DNA from: Chlamydomonas reinhardtii
Lineage: Eukaryota; Chlorophyta; Chlorophyceae; Chlamydomonadales; Chlamydomonadaceae
Reading direction: 5' to 3'
DNA length: 64,000 nucleotides
Assembly (NCBI RefSeq): GCF_000002595.2
Contig: NC_057009.1
Location: 5,411,283 to 5,475,282 of the forward strand
The position numbers and the translations under genes were made by a program. How positions within the stretch are numbered: position 1 is the stretch's first letter; every line of letters starts with the position of its first letter. The notes under the pieces were generated by a model. The model was given only the letters and a program-made list of their open reading frames with translations, ran no database searches and was not told the origin of the DNA. Shown here one piece after another: positions 23,601-35,095 of this stretch.

Positions 23601-24742
23601 AGGCCCGCCACGCCCCCATGCAGCATCCTGCTTAGCGCCCAGGCTTCCACACGCCTCGAAACATGCTTCCAGCAGCCAGCAGGACCATCTGTCAGCCACG
23701 CGAACTGCACAGGGACGCCCCTGCAGGAGTGCGTCCCCGCCTAACACTTGGCCTGGATCTGGCAGGGGCTACCAGGTCTGGCAACACGCCAACAAGCGCC
23801 CGCATGACGGGGTTGGGTGGTGCAGCTCCTGCGTAGCACACTGCAGGAGAGTCTGGGAAGGACGCGGTAGCGCTAATACGGTAGCTGACAATCCAAGCAC
23901 ACCGCCACCTGTCCGTTGCTGATAAGTGCGCAGTGCTCCAGCGGGGCATCTGCACCCGTGGGCCGGGCACACGACTTTGCCCTGGTGCGCCAGTGCCCAG
24001 ACGCGGTCAGGATACATAGCGGCGTGGTCCGGGTTGAAAGCGGGCGAGGCCGGGGGGCGGGAGAGTCACAGCAGGTTGGGCCTCTGGGCCATGCCACCCT
24101 GGCTACTTGGACGCTGACGAGAGACACGGGGAACATCTTGATGCACGCCTTGCTACCCCTGCTATCATCGGGCAGCGCTGCTTTCCTAGTTCATGCACTG
24201 CTGCCCAACCATGCAGCCATGCATGCTCGTCGTTCCCTGCTGCTCAAGCCCCATGACTACTTTTGCACAATCACACGAACGGTCAAACCTGGTGTAGGTT
24301 CTGGCTTGTGAATAATTAGATGCCCACCCGTGCGCTGGGCAGCCATGAACATTGTACGTGATGGTTACAACAAGACGTGTTATGCACGCGCTTGCGCTGC
24401 ACTCCCACATGGGGGCACTCTTGTGTCTGTGTCCTCTCTTCCGTGCTCCGCACCACTACCTCACCACCGCCTTAATAACCGCGTTATGGTACAAAAAGTA
24501 ACATGAGTACAAATCCAGCCAATGTCAGCTGTATGTCAAAATTGAAGGCACAACATTGTGTGTGTGCATGTGGCAGTGTATAGCTCGCAGTACATCACAC
24601 AATATACTGTGCACCCAGCGTTAGCCACTAGCCTCAAGGGCTAGCGTTGCTCGCTCCGAATAGACTGCACACACGCGCGAATGCCCTTATTATCCTCAGC
24701 ATCCTCGTAGGCTACGAGCCCCAGCAACAAACCGCAATAGCT
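20695..24742. other. Intergenic region between LHCBM9 and LHCBM8
   Basis: Four kilobases without a supportable gene. It contains the distal LHCBM9 promoter, an inverted-repeat transposon (22346-22837) and the LHCBM8 3' UTR, with a TTACA signal at 24365-24369 about 375 bases past the stop. A stretch at about 21310-21450 (CCCGGCTATGTCC near GATGAGGTTGTG) weakly resembles 40640-40680 (CCTGGCTATGTTTG near GATGAGGTAG), so it may be old repeat sequence. Confidence 0.45.
22346..22837. mobile_element. Non-autonomous inverted-repeat DNA transposon (MITE-like), 492 bases
   Basis: The ends are perfect inverted repeats of about 26 bases: CAGGGACTTGCAAAGTGAAT on the left and ATTCACTTTGCAAGTCCCTG on the right, with a further GGCCGG. 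A weaker similarity (AAAAGTACA motifs) continues inwards. Both ends are flanked by TA (22344-22345 and 22838-22839), the target duplication of Tc1/mariner-type elements. No ORF encoding a transposase is present, so it must be mobilised in trans. Confidence 0.8.
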
Positions 24743-26183
24743 TTACGCGGAGGGGGTGAACTTGGTGGCGAAGGCGAAGGCGTTGTTCACACCAGGGTTG
24801 GCCAGGTGGTCGTCCAGGTTCTGGACGGGGCCCTTGCCGGTCACGATGGCCTGGACGAAGAAGCCGAACATGGAGAACATGGCCAGGCGGCCGTTCTTGA
24901 TCTCCTTCACCTTCAGCTCAGCGAAGGTGTCGGGGTCGTCAGCCAGGCCCAGGGGGTCGAACGACTCGCCGGGGTACAGGGGGTCCAGGCCCTCGCCAGC
25001 CGGGCCGCCGTTGACGCGGTAGCCCTCAATCAGGCCCATAAGGATGACCTGAGGGGTGAAGGGGAGGGGAAGGGGGTCAGGTACGGTGACACGGGGCAAG
25101 CACGAAAACGAGAAGCACTACTGCCGTGCGCTGGACAGCTGCCGCGGAGTACTGGGTGCCGCTTGCATGATTAAGCCTGCTGCAATCGAACCCAGGCTCT
25201 ATCCTGAACCAGTGACACCTGCCCACCCTTGGAATCCCGCTTCCCACCCGCTCAACGAGTACGACAAAGCAAGGGTCACCTGCACAGCCAGGGTGGCGAC
25301 GATGTTCTGGGCGTGCACCAGAGAGGGGTTGCCCAGGTAGTCCAGGCCGCCCTCAGAGAAGATCTGGGCGCCGGCCTTGAACCACACGGCCTCACCGAAC
25401 TTGGTGCCGCTCTTGGCCAGCAGCTCGGGGGTCAGGCAGCCCAGGGCGCCCAGCATAGCCCAGCGGGCGTGGATCAGCTCCAGCTCGCGGTAGCGCTTGA
25501 AGGTCTCCGGGTCAGCCGACAGACCGGCAGTGTCCCAGCCGTAGTCGCCGGGGAACTCGCCAGTCAGGTAGGCGGGGGTCGAGTTCTCAGAGTAGGGGCC
25601 TGGGAGAGGGGCGGGAAGCGGAAGAGGGTAAGGGCAGCACACCATATCGCAACGGACCCCAGGGCACGTAGCGTAAGCGGAATGTCCGCCAGGCACTGGA
25701 GTCATTGTAGCGCGGCTGCCCTGGGCAGGTATGCCGTGAGGTATGCATGCCCACTTTCCCCGGACCCCGGGTATTGGCCCTAACATGCTCGCGGCGCCAG
25801 CACAGAGCGGAATTGTACTATGTATGTGCGTCTGCCCATGAACAAATGCGCCCTCCCGCTAGCGTTTACGCGAGCGAAAGCTTTGCACATGCCCGCCCGG
25901 TTCTATGCCAACATCAGCACCTCAACCCGCGCACTCACCCAGCCACTTGGCGCGGTTGGGGCCATAGAACTCAACGCCAGAGCTCTTGGGAGCAGCAGCC
26001 TGCATTTCGCGTTCGGCGAAACGTTTAGATGCGAACCAAAGACTTGCTGAGTGTGTATCTTGGCTTGCAAACTATCTCTATCTGGTTGTAACTTATTATA
26101 CGCGCCTTGGCAGCGGTCTTCTTGCCGGTCGCCTTGCAGGTGACCTGCAGAGCCTTGCGGGAGGTGGCCAGAGCAAACGCCAT
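24743..26183 (-). CDS. LHCBM8: Major LHCII chlorophyll a/b-binding protein, LHCBM8
   Basis: Four exons: 26183-26106, 25999-25939, 25599-25280 and 25048-24743, giving 254 residues. Hallmarks are the transit peptide [41 protein letters not shown] and [16 protein letters not shown]. The internal sequence ([34 protein letters not shown]) is the common group I LHCBM type, so this is the canonical copy beside the divergent LHCBM9. The intron that splits GEGL from DPLY in LHCBM9 is absent. Intron 1 has no usable GT donor: the reading frame requires AAG|GCGCGT, a GC-AG intron, since the nearest GT (four bases on) would shift the frame. It acts in thylakoid light harvesting. A TATA-like box lies about 65 bases upstream. 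Confidence 0.92.
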
Positions 26184-26243
26184 TTCTGCTGATGTATGTG
26201 CAGCAAGTGAGCGAGTGAGTATACATTACCCCTCGTGAAGCTG

Positions 26244-26252
26244 ACTATAAGT
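26244..26252 (-). promoter_or_regulatory. TATA-like box of LHCBM8
   Basis: On the minus strand TACTTATAGTC lies about 65 bases upstream of the ATG, the same spacing as in LHCBM9 though the surrounding sequence is unrelated. It is a weaker match than that of LHCBM9. Confidence 0.4.
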
Positions 26253-27375
26253 AGGCAGCGCGGGAGATTGCTCCTGGCGTCGTACGAAATTTCTTTTTAC
26301 GCGAGATGGCCAGATACGCTGCTCTGTCGTTGATCTGAGGTTGGTCTATAAGTAAGCTAAGCATCAACAGTGGGCGACATGCTGACCCTTGCAGCGTCTA
26401 GTTGCCCCCGACCGGGTTCGCGCGCAATTGCTCACGCGGCTTGGTTGAAGAACCAATGGTCGTCAAACGTTCAAGAGATACACACGTAAAGCTACATGTG
26501 TAGCAGTCAGTGTATCCTCGTTTGTGGGTGCCCTCTAGATTTGCACGCGATGTCGGGGGGCCATCCCTCCCGCCCCTTCCTGGCTCCGGCATCTTTGGAC
26601 GTGAAACTTACACCGAAAGGCCGGATTGAGCACCAAGCGCAAGCGGCACTGGTTTTGGTTCGCCTTTAGCGTCCCTGTGAGCGTCCTCGGCACTCTCGGG
26701 ATAGGGGCGTGTGATGGGCAGGGTCCCGTTCCCCTTGACGCTCGCCCGGACCTGCGCTCACGACGCCACCCGTGTCGTTGTTGATTCTTGGCTGTGTGAT
26801 CGTGGTGCAGATCTGGAGGGAATGAGGGACACATAGCTGTATTCGGATGCTGTGGGTTCCATGCTAGCGGGCCACTGCGGAAGAGAGCGCCGGCTCACCG
26901 ACAGTCTTTGCCATTCCGTATGTCAACTGAACTCGGCCGTCACCGACTCGCCATCGGCCAACCGACAACGCCAGTAGTCACTTGTGCATTACAGCATTAG
27001 TCTAGGCATCATGCTCATGGACGTATGAACACCACCCTTCCCAGAAAATGCTCCCTTAGAACTGCACCCCAAAGAAATGTAGGCGCCATCACCCTTGAGG
27101 CGCCATTGACTCCTGTCAGTCCTGAGAGCACCCCTGCTCGAGTCCTTGAGACTATGGCACGTCCATTCTGAGTATAGCCCCTCCGTCGCCATTCGCCTAG
27201 GGCATCTCTTAATACAGTCGAATTATTCCTGGGGTGCACGCGCCACCTCCACAGTCCATACGTGCCATAATAGTCACCGCCTACGGTACTCATAGCTAGA
27301 TGCGCACACCGTCATCCACGGCGTCACCATCTCCGCCTTCTCAACCCGCTGCCGCCCGAGCCGCAACCCCTGGGC
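26253..27375. other. Intergenic region: LHCBM8 promoter and 3' UTR of the IQ-motif gene
   Basis: Minus-strand TGTAA signals (TTACA) lie at 26989-26993 and 26608-26612, suited to the 3' end of the IQ gene, about 385 or 765 bases past its stop. The left part is the LHCBM8 upstream region. No further gene is seen. Confidence 0.45.
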
Positions 27376-27758
27376 TCACAGCTGCCCCGCCATGGGCCCA
27401 GCTGGCCCTCCACCCCCACCCGCACCCGCTGCCTGCGACCTGCGCGCCGCCGCTGCCGCCATGGCCTCCTGCCGCGCCGCCTCCGCCAGAGCCGCACGGC
27501 CCGAGGTGCGGCCGCCGTCGGTGCCCGGCAGCGGCGCCTCCGGCACAGCCAGCGCCGCTGCCGCCGAGCGGCGGGCGTACTCCTCCTCCTTGCTCAGCAT
27601 TGCCGCCGCCTGCCGCGCCGCAGCCACCGCCGCCGCGCCCACACCCGTGCGGGGCTTGTACTGGTCCACAGTGTCCGGGCGCCGGTTCTCCTGCGGGTGA
27701 GGCGGTGTCAGTGGGCGGTATCAGGGGCCGGGCGGGGTTAAGGCCGACACACAATAAG

Positions 27759-27841
<83 letters not shown>

Positions 27842-30800
27842 ACACCTACACACACCTGCACACACACGGTAAGACCGGTGGCGGCTCAGCAGCACGTATG
27901 CGTAACTAACTTCAGGTTCCGTATGCCGTCGCGTTGCTGCATCGCATACCGTATACTGTCTTTGCCCTTTGTTTTCCTTGTGCTCTTTAACACACGCACA
28001 CACACGCACACACAGGCGCCGTCTGGGCGGGCCTTGTCTTTACACACGGGGTTTGGGCGGAGAGGCGGGCAGTGGGCGGGCGGGCGGGCGATGACGGTAA
28101 GAACGACACGGGAGCCCGCTCCAATCCCTTCGCCCAGTACAACGCCACGAGGCAGGTCGGGCCCACTCTGGCACGCGCCATGCACACACCGCCCTCTCAC
28201 CTGCTCCTCCAGCTCCTGCCACATGCGGCGCCAGCGCGCGTCCATGGCCTCCCAGCGCTCCTCGTCCTCCGCCAGAAGCGACTCCTGCACGGCCTGAGGG
28301 CGCCAGACATGCAGCACACACGCACACACACACATATACACACGGCGTCGTCTGGGCGGGCTTTCGTTTCGTTTGTTAACATACACACACACGGAGGGCC
28401 GGGCCGGGCATTCAGGGGGCAGACTGGCATGACTGTGCGCCAGCCATCGGACGTGATCGTGAGGGTGCAGTTGCGTGTAGTCGTTGAGTTGCATGGCGGC
28501 TCGTGTAGTGCACTGCAGCAACACCCTCCTGTTATACAACTCAGCGCCACAACAATGCCGAACTACCCCTCTCCCATTCTATCCGTTCTTTAACGCGGCG
28601 CTGCCCGGTTGCAAACTCCACCGCCTGCCATCCGCTCCTGCGGCAGACCCCCACGCGCCACACCGCGGCGGCAGCCCCCGCACCGCCCACCTGCGTGTTG
28701 AGGCTGCGCAGGTGCGTCCACCACTTGCCCACGCGCGCGTCAGTCAGGCTGAGTGCGTGCGCCTGTGCCGCCCGCTCAGCACGCTCGGTGCCCCGCGGCG
28801 GCCGCGGGAAGTCCTGAGGGGCCACGTCTGGAGGCAGCTCCTTCAGGGGCCGCATCTGCATGGATCGCACGTAAAATGGAGGAACAGTTGCTGGGTTCAG
28901 GAGTAGATCTGCAGTTGCCGCCAATACAGGCAGGGGCGTCGGGGCCAGGCCGCCCATGCGAGCCCTCAGCCGTGTGTCGCATACCAGGCCCCGTAACGCC
29001 ATATCCTGTGCCCTTTCCCGTTCCACCGGTTCCCCAGGAAAGCGCCGACTCCCGTGCGCACACGCCACGAAACGCCTGCGCAGCCCCTCCCCCACCAAGG
29101 CCCACACGCACACCTGCTCCAGCTGCACGCACAGCGTGTCCACCACCACCAGGTTGCGCTGCCGCGTGTGCGCGTCCGCCAGCCGCGCCGGCGCCGAGGT
29201 GTGGTAGTCGCGCAGCAACTCCGCCAGCCGGGCGTCCGCAATGCCGGGGTCGGGGCGCTTGGCGGCGCCGCGCGCCTTGGCCAGCGCCACGTGTGCAGCC
29301 AGCTTGCCGTCAACCTTGGGGTATGCGGTATGCCCAAGTCCAAGGAGTAGGACCCAATCGTGAGTATGTGTGTGTGTGGGGGGGGGGGCGGCGGGCAGTC
29401 CTGACTAATGCAATGCGGCGGTGGTGCGGGCAGTGGTGGCAAGGAGCGCGGGAAGGCGCATGCGCAATGTGGCGGTGAGGGTGCAGCGGCGTTGGGTGGT
29501 GGTGGCGGCGAGTGCTGCGCGCCCGTCCGCACGGGGTCAAGACGCGTAGCCTCGTGTGCCGGACCGCACAACCTTTCCAACCTCCGCGCGCCCACGCCCC
29601 AGTGCAGCCCTCCCACCCCCGCCCGGCCCCCGCCCACCTGCGCCTTGAGCTCTTTGTACCTCCGGGGCCCCATCACACTGCTGCCGCGGCCCACGGCGCC
29701 CTCCGCCGCCGCCGCCGCGGCCAGCCCCGTCACGCCCGCCGCTGCCTGCTGCTGCGGGCTCAGGCCGCCTCCTCCCCGCGCCGACTCGGGGCTGCCCTGC
29801 AGGCGGGGGCTGCCCAGCAGCACCGACGCGCCGCTCTGCCGCATGAGGTACGACTGCCGCTGCGCCGCAGCCGCGGCCGTGGCGGTGGTGAGCGGGTTGC
29901 CGGCGGCGGCGACGGCGGAGGCGAGGGCGCCCGAGGCGCGCTTGGAGTGCAGGATGCGTTTGAAGGCGGCTTGGATCTTGAGCGCTGCCTGCGCGGGCAC
30001 ACAGGGGCACAGAAGAGGTGCACAGCCGCGTCACAGCGAGTTGCCGTGCGTGGACGTGCGGGAAATAGCAGGTTTGGCAATTATCATCATACTGACGGCG
30101 GGTGTTAAACCTTGGACTTGCAGTGGTAGTAAGGCAGGTTGCGCACAGACGCCAAGTCCAATGCACACGCGAGCCCGTGTCCCTCGTAGTCATTGCCAAC
30201 CAACCAGACACCCGATTCCCGCCCCCGTGCCCATCCAATACGCGCGCTCCAATACCATACAACCCAAGCGCCCACCCAAGCACCCATGCTCCACCAACCA
30301 TCCGACCGCCACAAAGTCCCCTCGCCGAACGCCAGCCCACCTGCTCTCGCCGCGCACGCTCCGGCGACTTGGCCATCTTCCGCCGCGCCACCAGCCCCCG
30401 CCACGCCGCCTGCACGCGCACGGCCGCCAGGAAGCGGCGGCGCTCCCACTCCTCCAGCTCGGCCCCGGGCAGTGCCAGCAGCGCGCGCTTCTCCGCCTCC
30501 AGGATCTGTGAAGGGGCAGAGTGGGGTAGCGCGTTGGAGGGATGAGATCCAGGCTGCTTGGGGGCAGAAGTGGAGGAGCAGTAAGGGGTGGTATTGGGTG
30601 GAACGGCGGTTGCGGCATGCGTGCTGTCAGGCAAGCACCGCTGGGCCCGCATCAGTTGGCAGGCGCGGGGCAGGCGCGCGCCCGAACCTTCCCCATTCCG
30701 GCCAGCTCTCAACCGCGAGCGGCCCCTGCCACCCTTCCTGGTCCTCACGTCCACAATACGGTGTCCCACACCTCAATCACCAATCGCTTGAGTGCATGTA

Positions 30801-31501
30801 GCCAGCACCTCTATTTCCTTGCATACGAACGCCCCCTGAAAATATACCATGCATGTGCGCACGCACGCACACACGCGCACGAAGAGACACACGTACACGC
30901 ATCACTCACCCGAATCTTCTCCCTGTGCTTGTCCATTACGGTATGAAAGCGCTGCTCCATCTCCTGCCGCCCGCGCTGCTCCGCAACCTGTTTGCCCACC
31001 AGTACAAGTCAGTGAGCGGGTTGGCACCCAGAGCAGCGACGTCAACAAGCCGGAGTACGCTGTACTGGCCTTCCTGCACGGCGGCCGGCAGGCGCACTGA
31101 TAGGCCCAGCTTTGATAGGCTGACCCACCTTCTTGCGGACATACCAACCCTTCGCCATGGTCTGGATGCGTTGCGCTGCATTCTGCGTGCATGACCGCCA
31201 TAAGAAACGCAGGCTGTCGTAGGAAGATGCGACACGGTCGTGGCAGCTGGACGTGGCAGGTATTGCCGAGTCCTGTCGATCCGAACGCACTTCAGGCATC
31301 TGTTATGATAGTACACGTACCCGTATCTTCAAGAAGGCCTTGCGCCCTCGGTGCGCGCGCCATGCAGCCTGCAGCCAAGAGCCGAGTACACGAACAGTCT
31401 CATTGCATAAGCGCAGCTTGCTCCACCCTGCCTTTTACCGCCCTTGCCTGTATTCGCCGGGCCGCAGCGTCGCGGCGACGATACAGAGCATCGTAGTCCA
31501 T
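27376..31501 (-). CDS. Multi-IQ-motif (calmodulin-binding-type) protein of unknown function
   Basis: Ten exons: 31501-31448, 31368-31321, 31182-31129, 30987-30910, 30505-30341, 29988-29638, 29314-29114, 28855-28691, 28293-28201 and 27690-27376, all phase 0, giving 507 residues. Four IQ-type motifs are visible: AARRIQAAWRAHRGRKAF (about 13-31), AAQRIQTMAKGWYVRKK (36-52), AAVRVQAAWRGLVARRK (105-121) and AALKIQAAFKRILHSKRA (134-151). IQ motifs bind calmodulin or calmodulin-like light chains. The rest is charged and partly coiled (AEDEERWEAMDARWRRMW near 380) with Ala-rich low-complexity parts. Exon 1 ends CAG|GCAAGG, so intron 1 looks like a GC-AG intron; only this join restores the first IQ motif. 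Some ciliary proteins share this architecture, but I cannot place the family. The exons are surrounded by CA tracts. Confidence 0.75.
27761..27836 (+). repeat. (CA)n microsatellite in the last intron of the IQ gene
   Basis: About 38 uninterrupted CA units, followed by degenerate CA-rich sequence. Farther along the same intron lie CTTGTGCTCTTTAACACAC (about 27976) and GCCGTCTGGGCGGGC (about 28018), both of which recur elsewhere next to CA tracts. Confidence 0.95.
28335..28392 (+). repeat. CA-flanked repeated unit (GTCGTCTGGGCGGGCTTTCG family)
   Basis: The block GTCGTCTGGGCGGGCTTTCG, then TTTCGTTTGTTAACAT and a CA tract, is repeated almost exactly at about 39544-39600 and in shortened form at about 28016-28055. 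It lies in the IQ gene intron between 28294 and 28690 and is probably the end of a dispersed element with a CA tail. Confidence 0.6.
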
Positions 31502-33016
31502 TTGGGGTTCAGCTGCTGCTGTTGTCTTCGAGCTGAACGATATGTCAGAAGAAAGCACATACTGCGCACGAAGAGTATTGGCAATCCATAAGCGCAAGGC
31601 GCATTCGTTTTAGTGGGGTGAACAAGCGTGGACGATTTAAGAATGTCCTGCCGCTATAAAGGATACTAGACCTAATAAAGTATAATTGGCGTGCAGTATA
31701 AATTCTCATTCTACGCATAATCATAAAAGCAACAATGCGTGTTGACTGTCGCTGGGTTCTTTCGGATCCAAGCGGAATGTCGAGGACCGCGCCCCGCCTG
31801 CGTGTTTCAGATTTTTAGCAGTGACACGCCGCATTCATCAAGGCCAGCCAAGCATGCGGGCTGACGGGGTCTAACCCTACTCCCGCGCGAGTTTACCCCG
31901 ACCGAGGGCTGCAGTGGGCTGCCGAGGGCATGCGATGGGACAGTGTTTAGGCAGAGTTGGTGGCGTCCCGTAGGGTTCAGCTGACGCCCAGACCCCAGCA
32001 GATAGCAAAGAATTTGCAACGGCAGGGCAGGAGTGCGCGGCTGGTCGAACGCCAGAGTTACTGTACCGACAAGTTGCTGGCTGGCTGGAAGTTTGACGCA
32101 CATTCCTCACGCTCCGGGCGCCCGGCCAGGTGATAGCACCACAGACACACCGCAACGCCACACTCGCGATACAGAGCCGCAGCGCACCTGCAGGAAGGTG
32201 ACCAGCGTCCACGGATGGGCACCAGACACCATCAGAGGCCTTATGAGGTTTCGGCTTTGCTGTTGGCCGATTGCAGCTAATGGAGACCACCATTCACCTA
32301 GAAATGCCAGGCTTTGCCCCCTCTGCAACAAAGGAGTAGAGCCAGGGGTCGTATCTTGTTTTGGGGGTAATGTCTAGCTCCAGACAAAAACGGCCGGGTG
32401 GCCGCCGTCTTTTGTCTGGGCACATGGCGGTTTGGGGGCTTCTCCATAGGAATTGAGACAAAACCCGCCCCAAACCCGGGCCAACAAAGTCTCGCCCTAG
32501 ACATTAGCCCCCGGGAGGAATGTCTAGAAAACGGCCAAAATGACCAATTAATGTCTGGAGACAGTTCCAGGGGACGAGGGGCCCTTGCGGCTTGGTTAGT
32601 CTCGTTGCAGGTATTAGGAATGCACACTTCCAATCCGTGCTTCCAATCCTGTAATACACACACCATAGTGCTGCCGGGGGCGGCAGTGTGGTGCACGCAT
32701 GCGATGGGACAGGTGCCACGCTGCAGTGCATTCCCTGCCCGTAAGTCCCTGCCCACTGACATGGAATGCAATGGTGCGTAGTTACAGGACTCGCACCTGC
32801 CAGTCTGTAATGTCTGCTAACTATGTCTACCAGACACCTAACGGTTCCTCACGCTCGGGGCGCCCGGCCAGGCGATAGCACCACACACACATGCTCATGC
32901 TCACGCTTTTCTTTTTGCTTGTGCTAGCTCACTGGCCTCGGCTCTACAACGTCATGTTCGCTTGTGCGTGTTGCGTTTTTTCAAGCACGTCAACATTTCT
33001 CCCGTCGTGTCATGAA

Positions 33017-33052
<36 letters not shown>

Positions 33053-33548
33053 AGCGCCCGCGCCGGCGCCTTTATAGTGTGGTGGAGTTTGCAGCGTATC
33101 TGGTCGCCAAACCTGGCTATTCATTGCCGATTCCAGTGACATCGAGCAAGCACACGTACCCAGTCAGGTCGTGCAGCACAGTTCTTTACAATCATGCAAC
33201 GTAGTCCAATCAACTAGCAGGCCCCATGGGGGTTGGTATTCGGTTTGCGCAATAGGGTCATTGCGCCGGTTCGTGAACTTGTTCCAGCACTAGTTGCACC
33301 CTCCAACGTACCCTATGGCAGAGACACAACAGCACATGAGCCCATCTCCAACATGCGCTGGTGGCCGATTAATCGCAACTTGTGAGAAACACAATTGCAA
33401 ACTCTTTTAACACTGAAGGTAGGAGCGGACAGGCTTGAACACACCATAAGAATCGCGTCCGAACTCCAGTCGGGCGGGTCAAAGCTTGCGCACCTCTCCT
33501 GTCTCTGTCAGCGGCTCTGCGCATCCGCACAAATAATACCTTGGGTCT
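31502..33548. other. Intergenic region upstream of the IQ gene
   Basis: No gene is supported. The left part is the IQ gene promoter, AT-rich at 31600-31740. A direct repeat of about 45 bases (CTCACGCTC, then GGGCGCCCGGCCAGG, then GATAGCACCACA) occurs at about 32106-32150 and 32849-32890. A small palindromic element lies at 32363-32512, and (CA)n at 33019-33050. Confidence 0.45.
32363..32512. repeat. Short palindromic element (about 150 bases, MITE-like)
   Basis: It starts GGGGGTAATGTCTAG and ends CTAGACATTAGCCCCC, its inverted complement but for one base. Inside it, CCAGACAAAAACGGC and GCCGTCTTTTGTCTGG form a second nested inverted repeat. No target duplication is obvious. A further TGTCTAG and TGTCTGG beyond the right end suggest a truncated or nested copy. 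Confidence 0.5.
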
Positions 33549-35095
33549 CTATACAAGGCAGTCCTCACCAGTTCCAAGACCAATCACTCGAAAGAAGGAT
33601 GGTAAGCCCGGGCCCCGCCTGGGAAACGCAGCTTGCCACAAAGAAGATGAGCGCCTCAACACACCCACGCAGACTAATTTAGGTGCGGCCTGAAATATCC
33701 TCAGGAAGTCAGATTCTTCTGTCCGTCTTACAACTATTCCCAGCTCCACGCCCACCTCCAGCCGCGCGCCTGCTGCAGCAACCCTCGACCCCTTCACATT
33801 CTGCACAGTAGGGCACATGTATCCCACCTGCCCACAGGCGAGGCCAATCTCAACACCGTCGCGTAGCGTAATAGTTTGCTTCCTGTGTTCATAGTGTCGC
33901 TTTTTCCTGGCCTTCCAAGGATACATCCCCTACCTACTGCCGTGCGAAAGTCTCGCTGGTACACCTGCCACACCGCCGAATCTACATAGGTACACTTCTG
34001 CCTAGGCAACTTGGCCACCGCAAACTCAATCTGAGCTATCGCAACAGGCGGCACAGTATCGCCTGCGCATGTCCATCACACAAGACAACACCCGGAACTT
34101 TAACTTGCCGACCACCTGATACTGAAATGTATCACCACACGTCTTCAGCAACAAGCGGAGCGCAACCAGTGCAGCCAGGGTGCCGTAATGTAAGATTTGT
34201 ACGCGCACTTTACGTCACTTAGTCTGAAACAGTCAAACGCCCAGACATGGAACGATTACTGAAACAGCAGGTCAATCCCGCAGCAGCTCAAACACGCGCT
34301 CGGTTGCGAGACGATCTACATTCATGACTTTTTCTGAAGCTACTCTGCAAGCCGTAGGGGCTCACTGCTCCCGCTGCCTTTGTGGCGCTGCCCAGCGGCC
34401 AGGGCTCACGCGCAGGCGTGACCTCGAACCTACACGGATTAACAAGGCATTCCCCCGCACATGTAGCTTCTAAATTACCCATGTCGCCGCGCTATACTCA
34501 TTCGTCCTTGCGTCTCCAGCATGTGCATGTATTGGAACCGTAATGGCAACGGACCGTGCAGGCACCTGCCACACTGTAACCTCATATATTAATTCACGCA
34601 TCCCTGGCCTGGCCCTAGCTCTGGTCCTCCATCTTCCACCTGAGGAGTAGGCATCGCCCGTGTCTGTAATATCTTTGCCTGTTGCGCGTCATCGTTAAGA
34701 CCAGGAGTCTAGTCTAGCCTACCGCGACTGCCTACGGTGCCAAGTTTCCACCCTTCATTGTCCCACCGCCCCCAGCGCGCAGTGCTCACATACCGCTCTG
34801 GCACGCGGTACAAGTTCAGTCCCGGTCATGCAATCCCACCGACGCATCCCCGTGCTCTGCCTGCCCTTTGCCTAACCGGTCTGCCCATGCGGGCCCCGCT
34901 CGGCAAAATTGGGCGGCGGAGCGACTCGTATGCTATGCTGCATAAATGCGGCCAACCACCCACAAAACCACAGCAAAACGTGCTTCTTGCGTGACTGGTG
35001 AAAACGGCATGCGAGCAAAACGTACGAGCGCCAGCTGCTAGAACAGCTCAGAGCTCCCATCTTAACCTTCAACGACAAGAGCGTGCTCAACAGAC
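33549..35095 (-). other. Coding-like block of unknown nature
   Basis: Several minus-strand open stretches look coding-like rather than random, for example around 33926-33660 (KQTITLRDGVEIGLACG, VGVELGIVVRRTEESDF), 34054-33960 (IAQIEFAVAKLPRQK) and 34208-34110 (ILHYGTLAALVALRLL). Possible small first exons begin at ATGs near 34325 and 35090. I could not join them into one model with good splice sites, and recognise no family. The block is AT-richer than the confirmed genes. It may be an unannotated gene or an old repeat. Confidence 0.25.
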
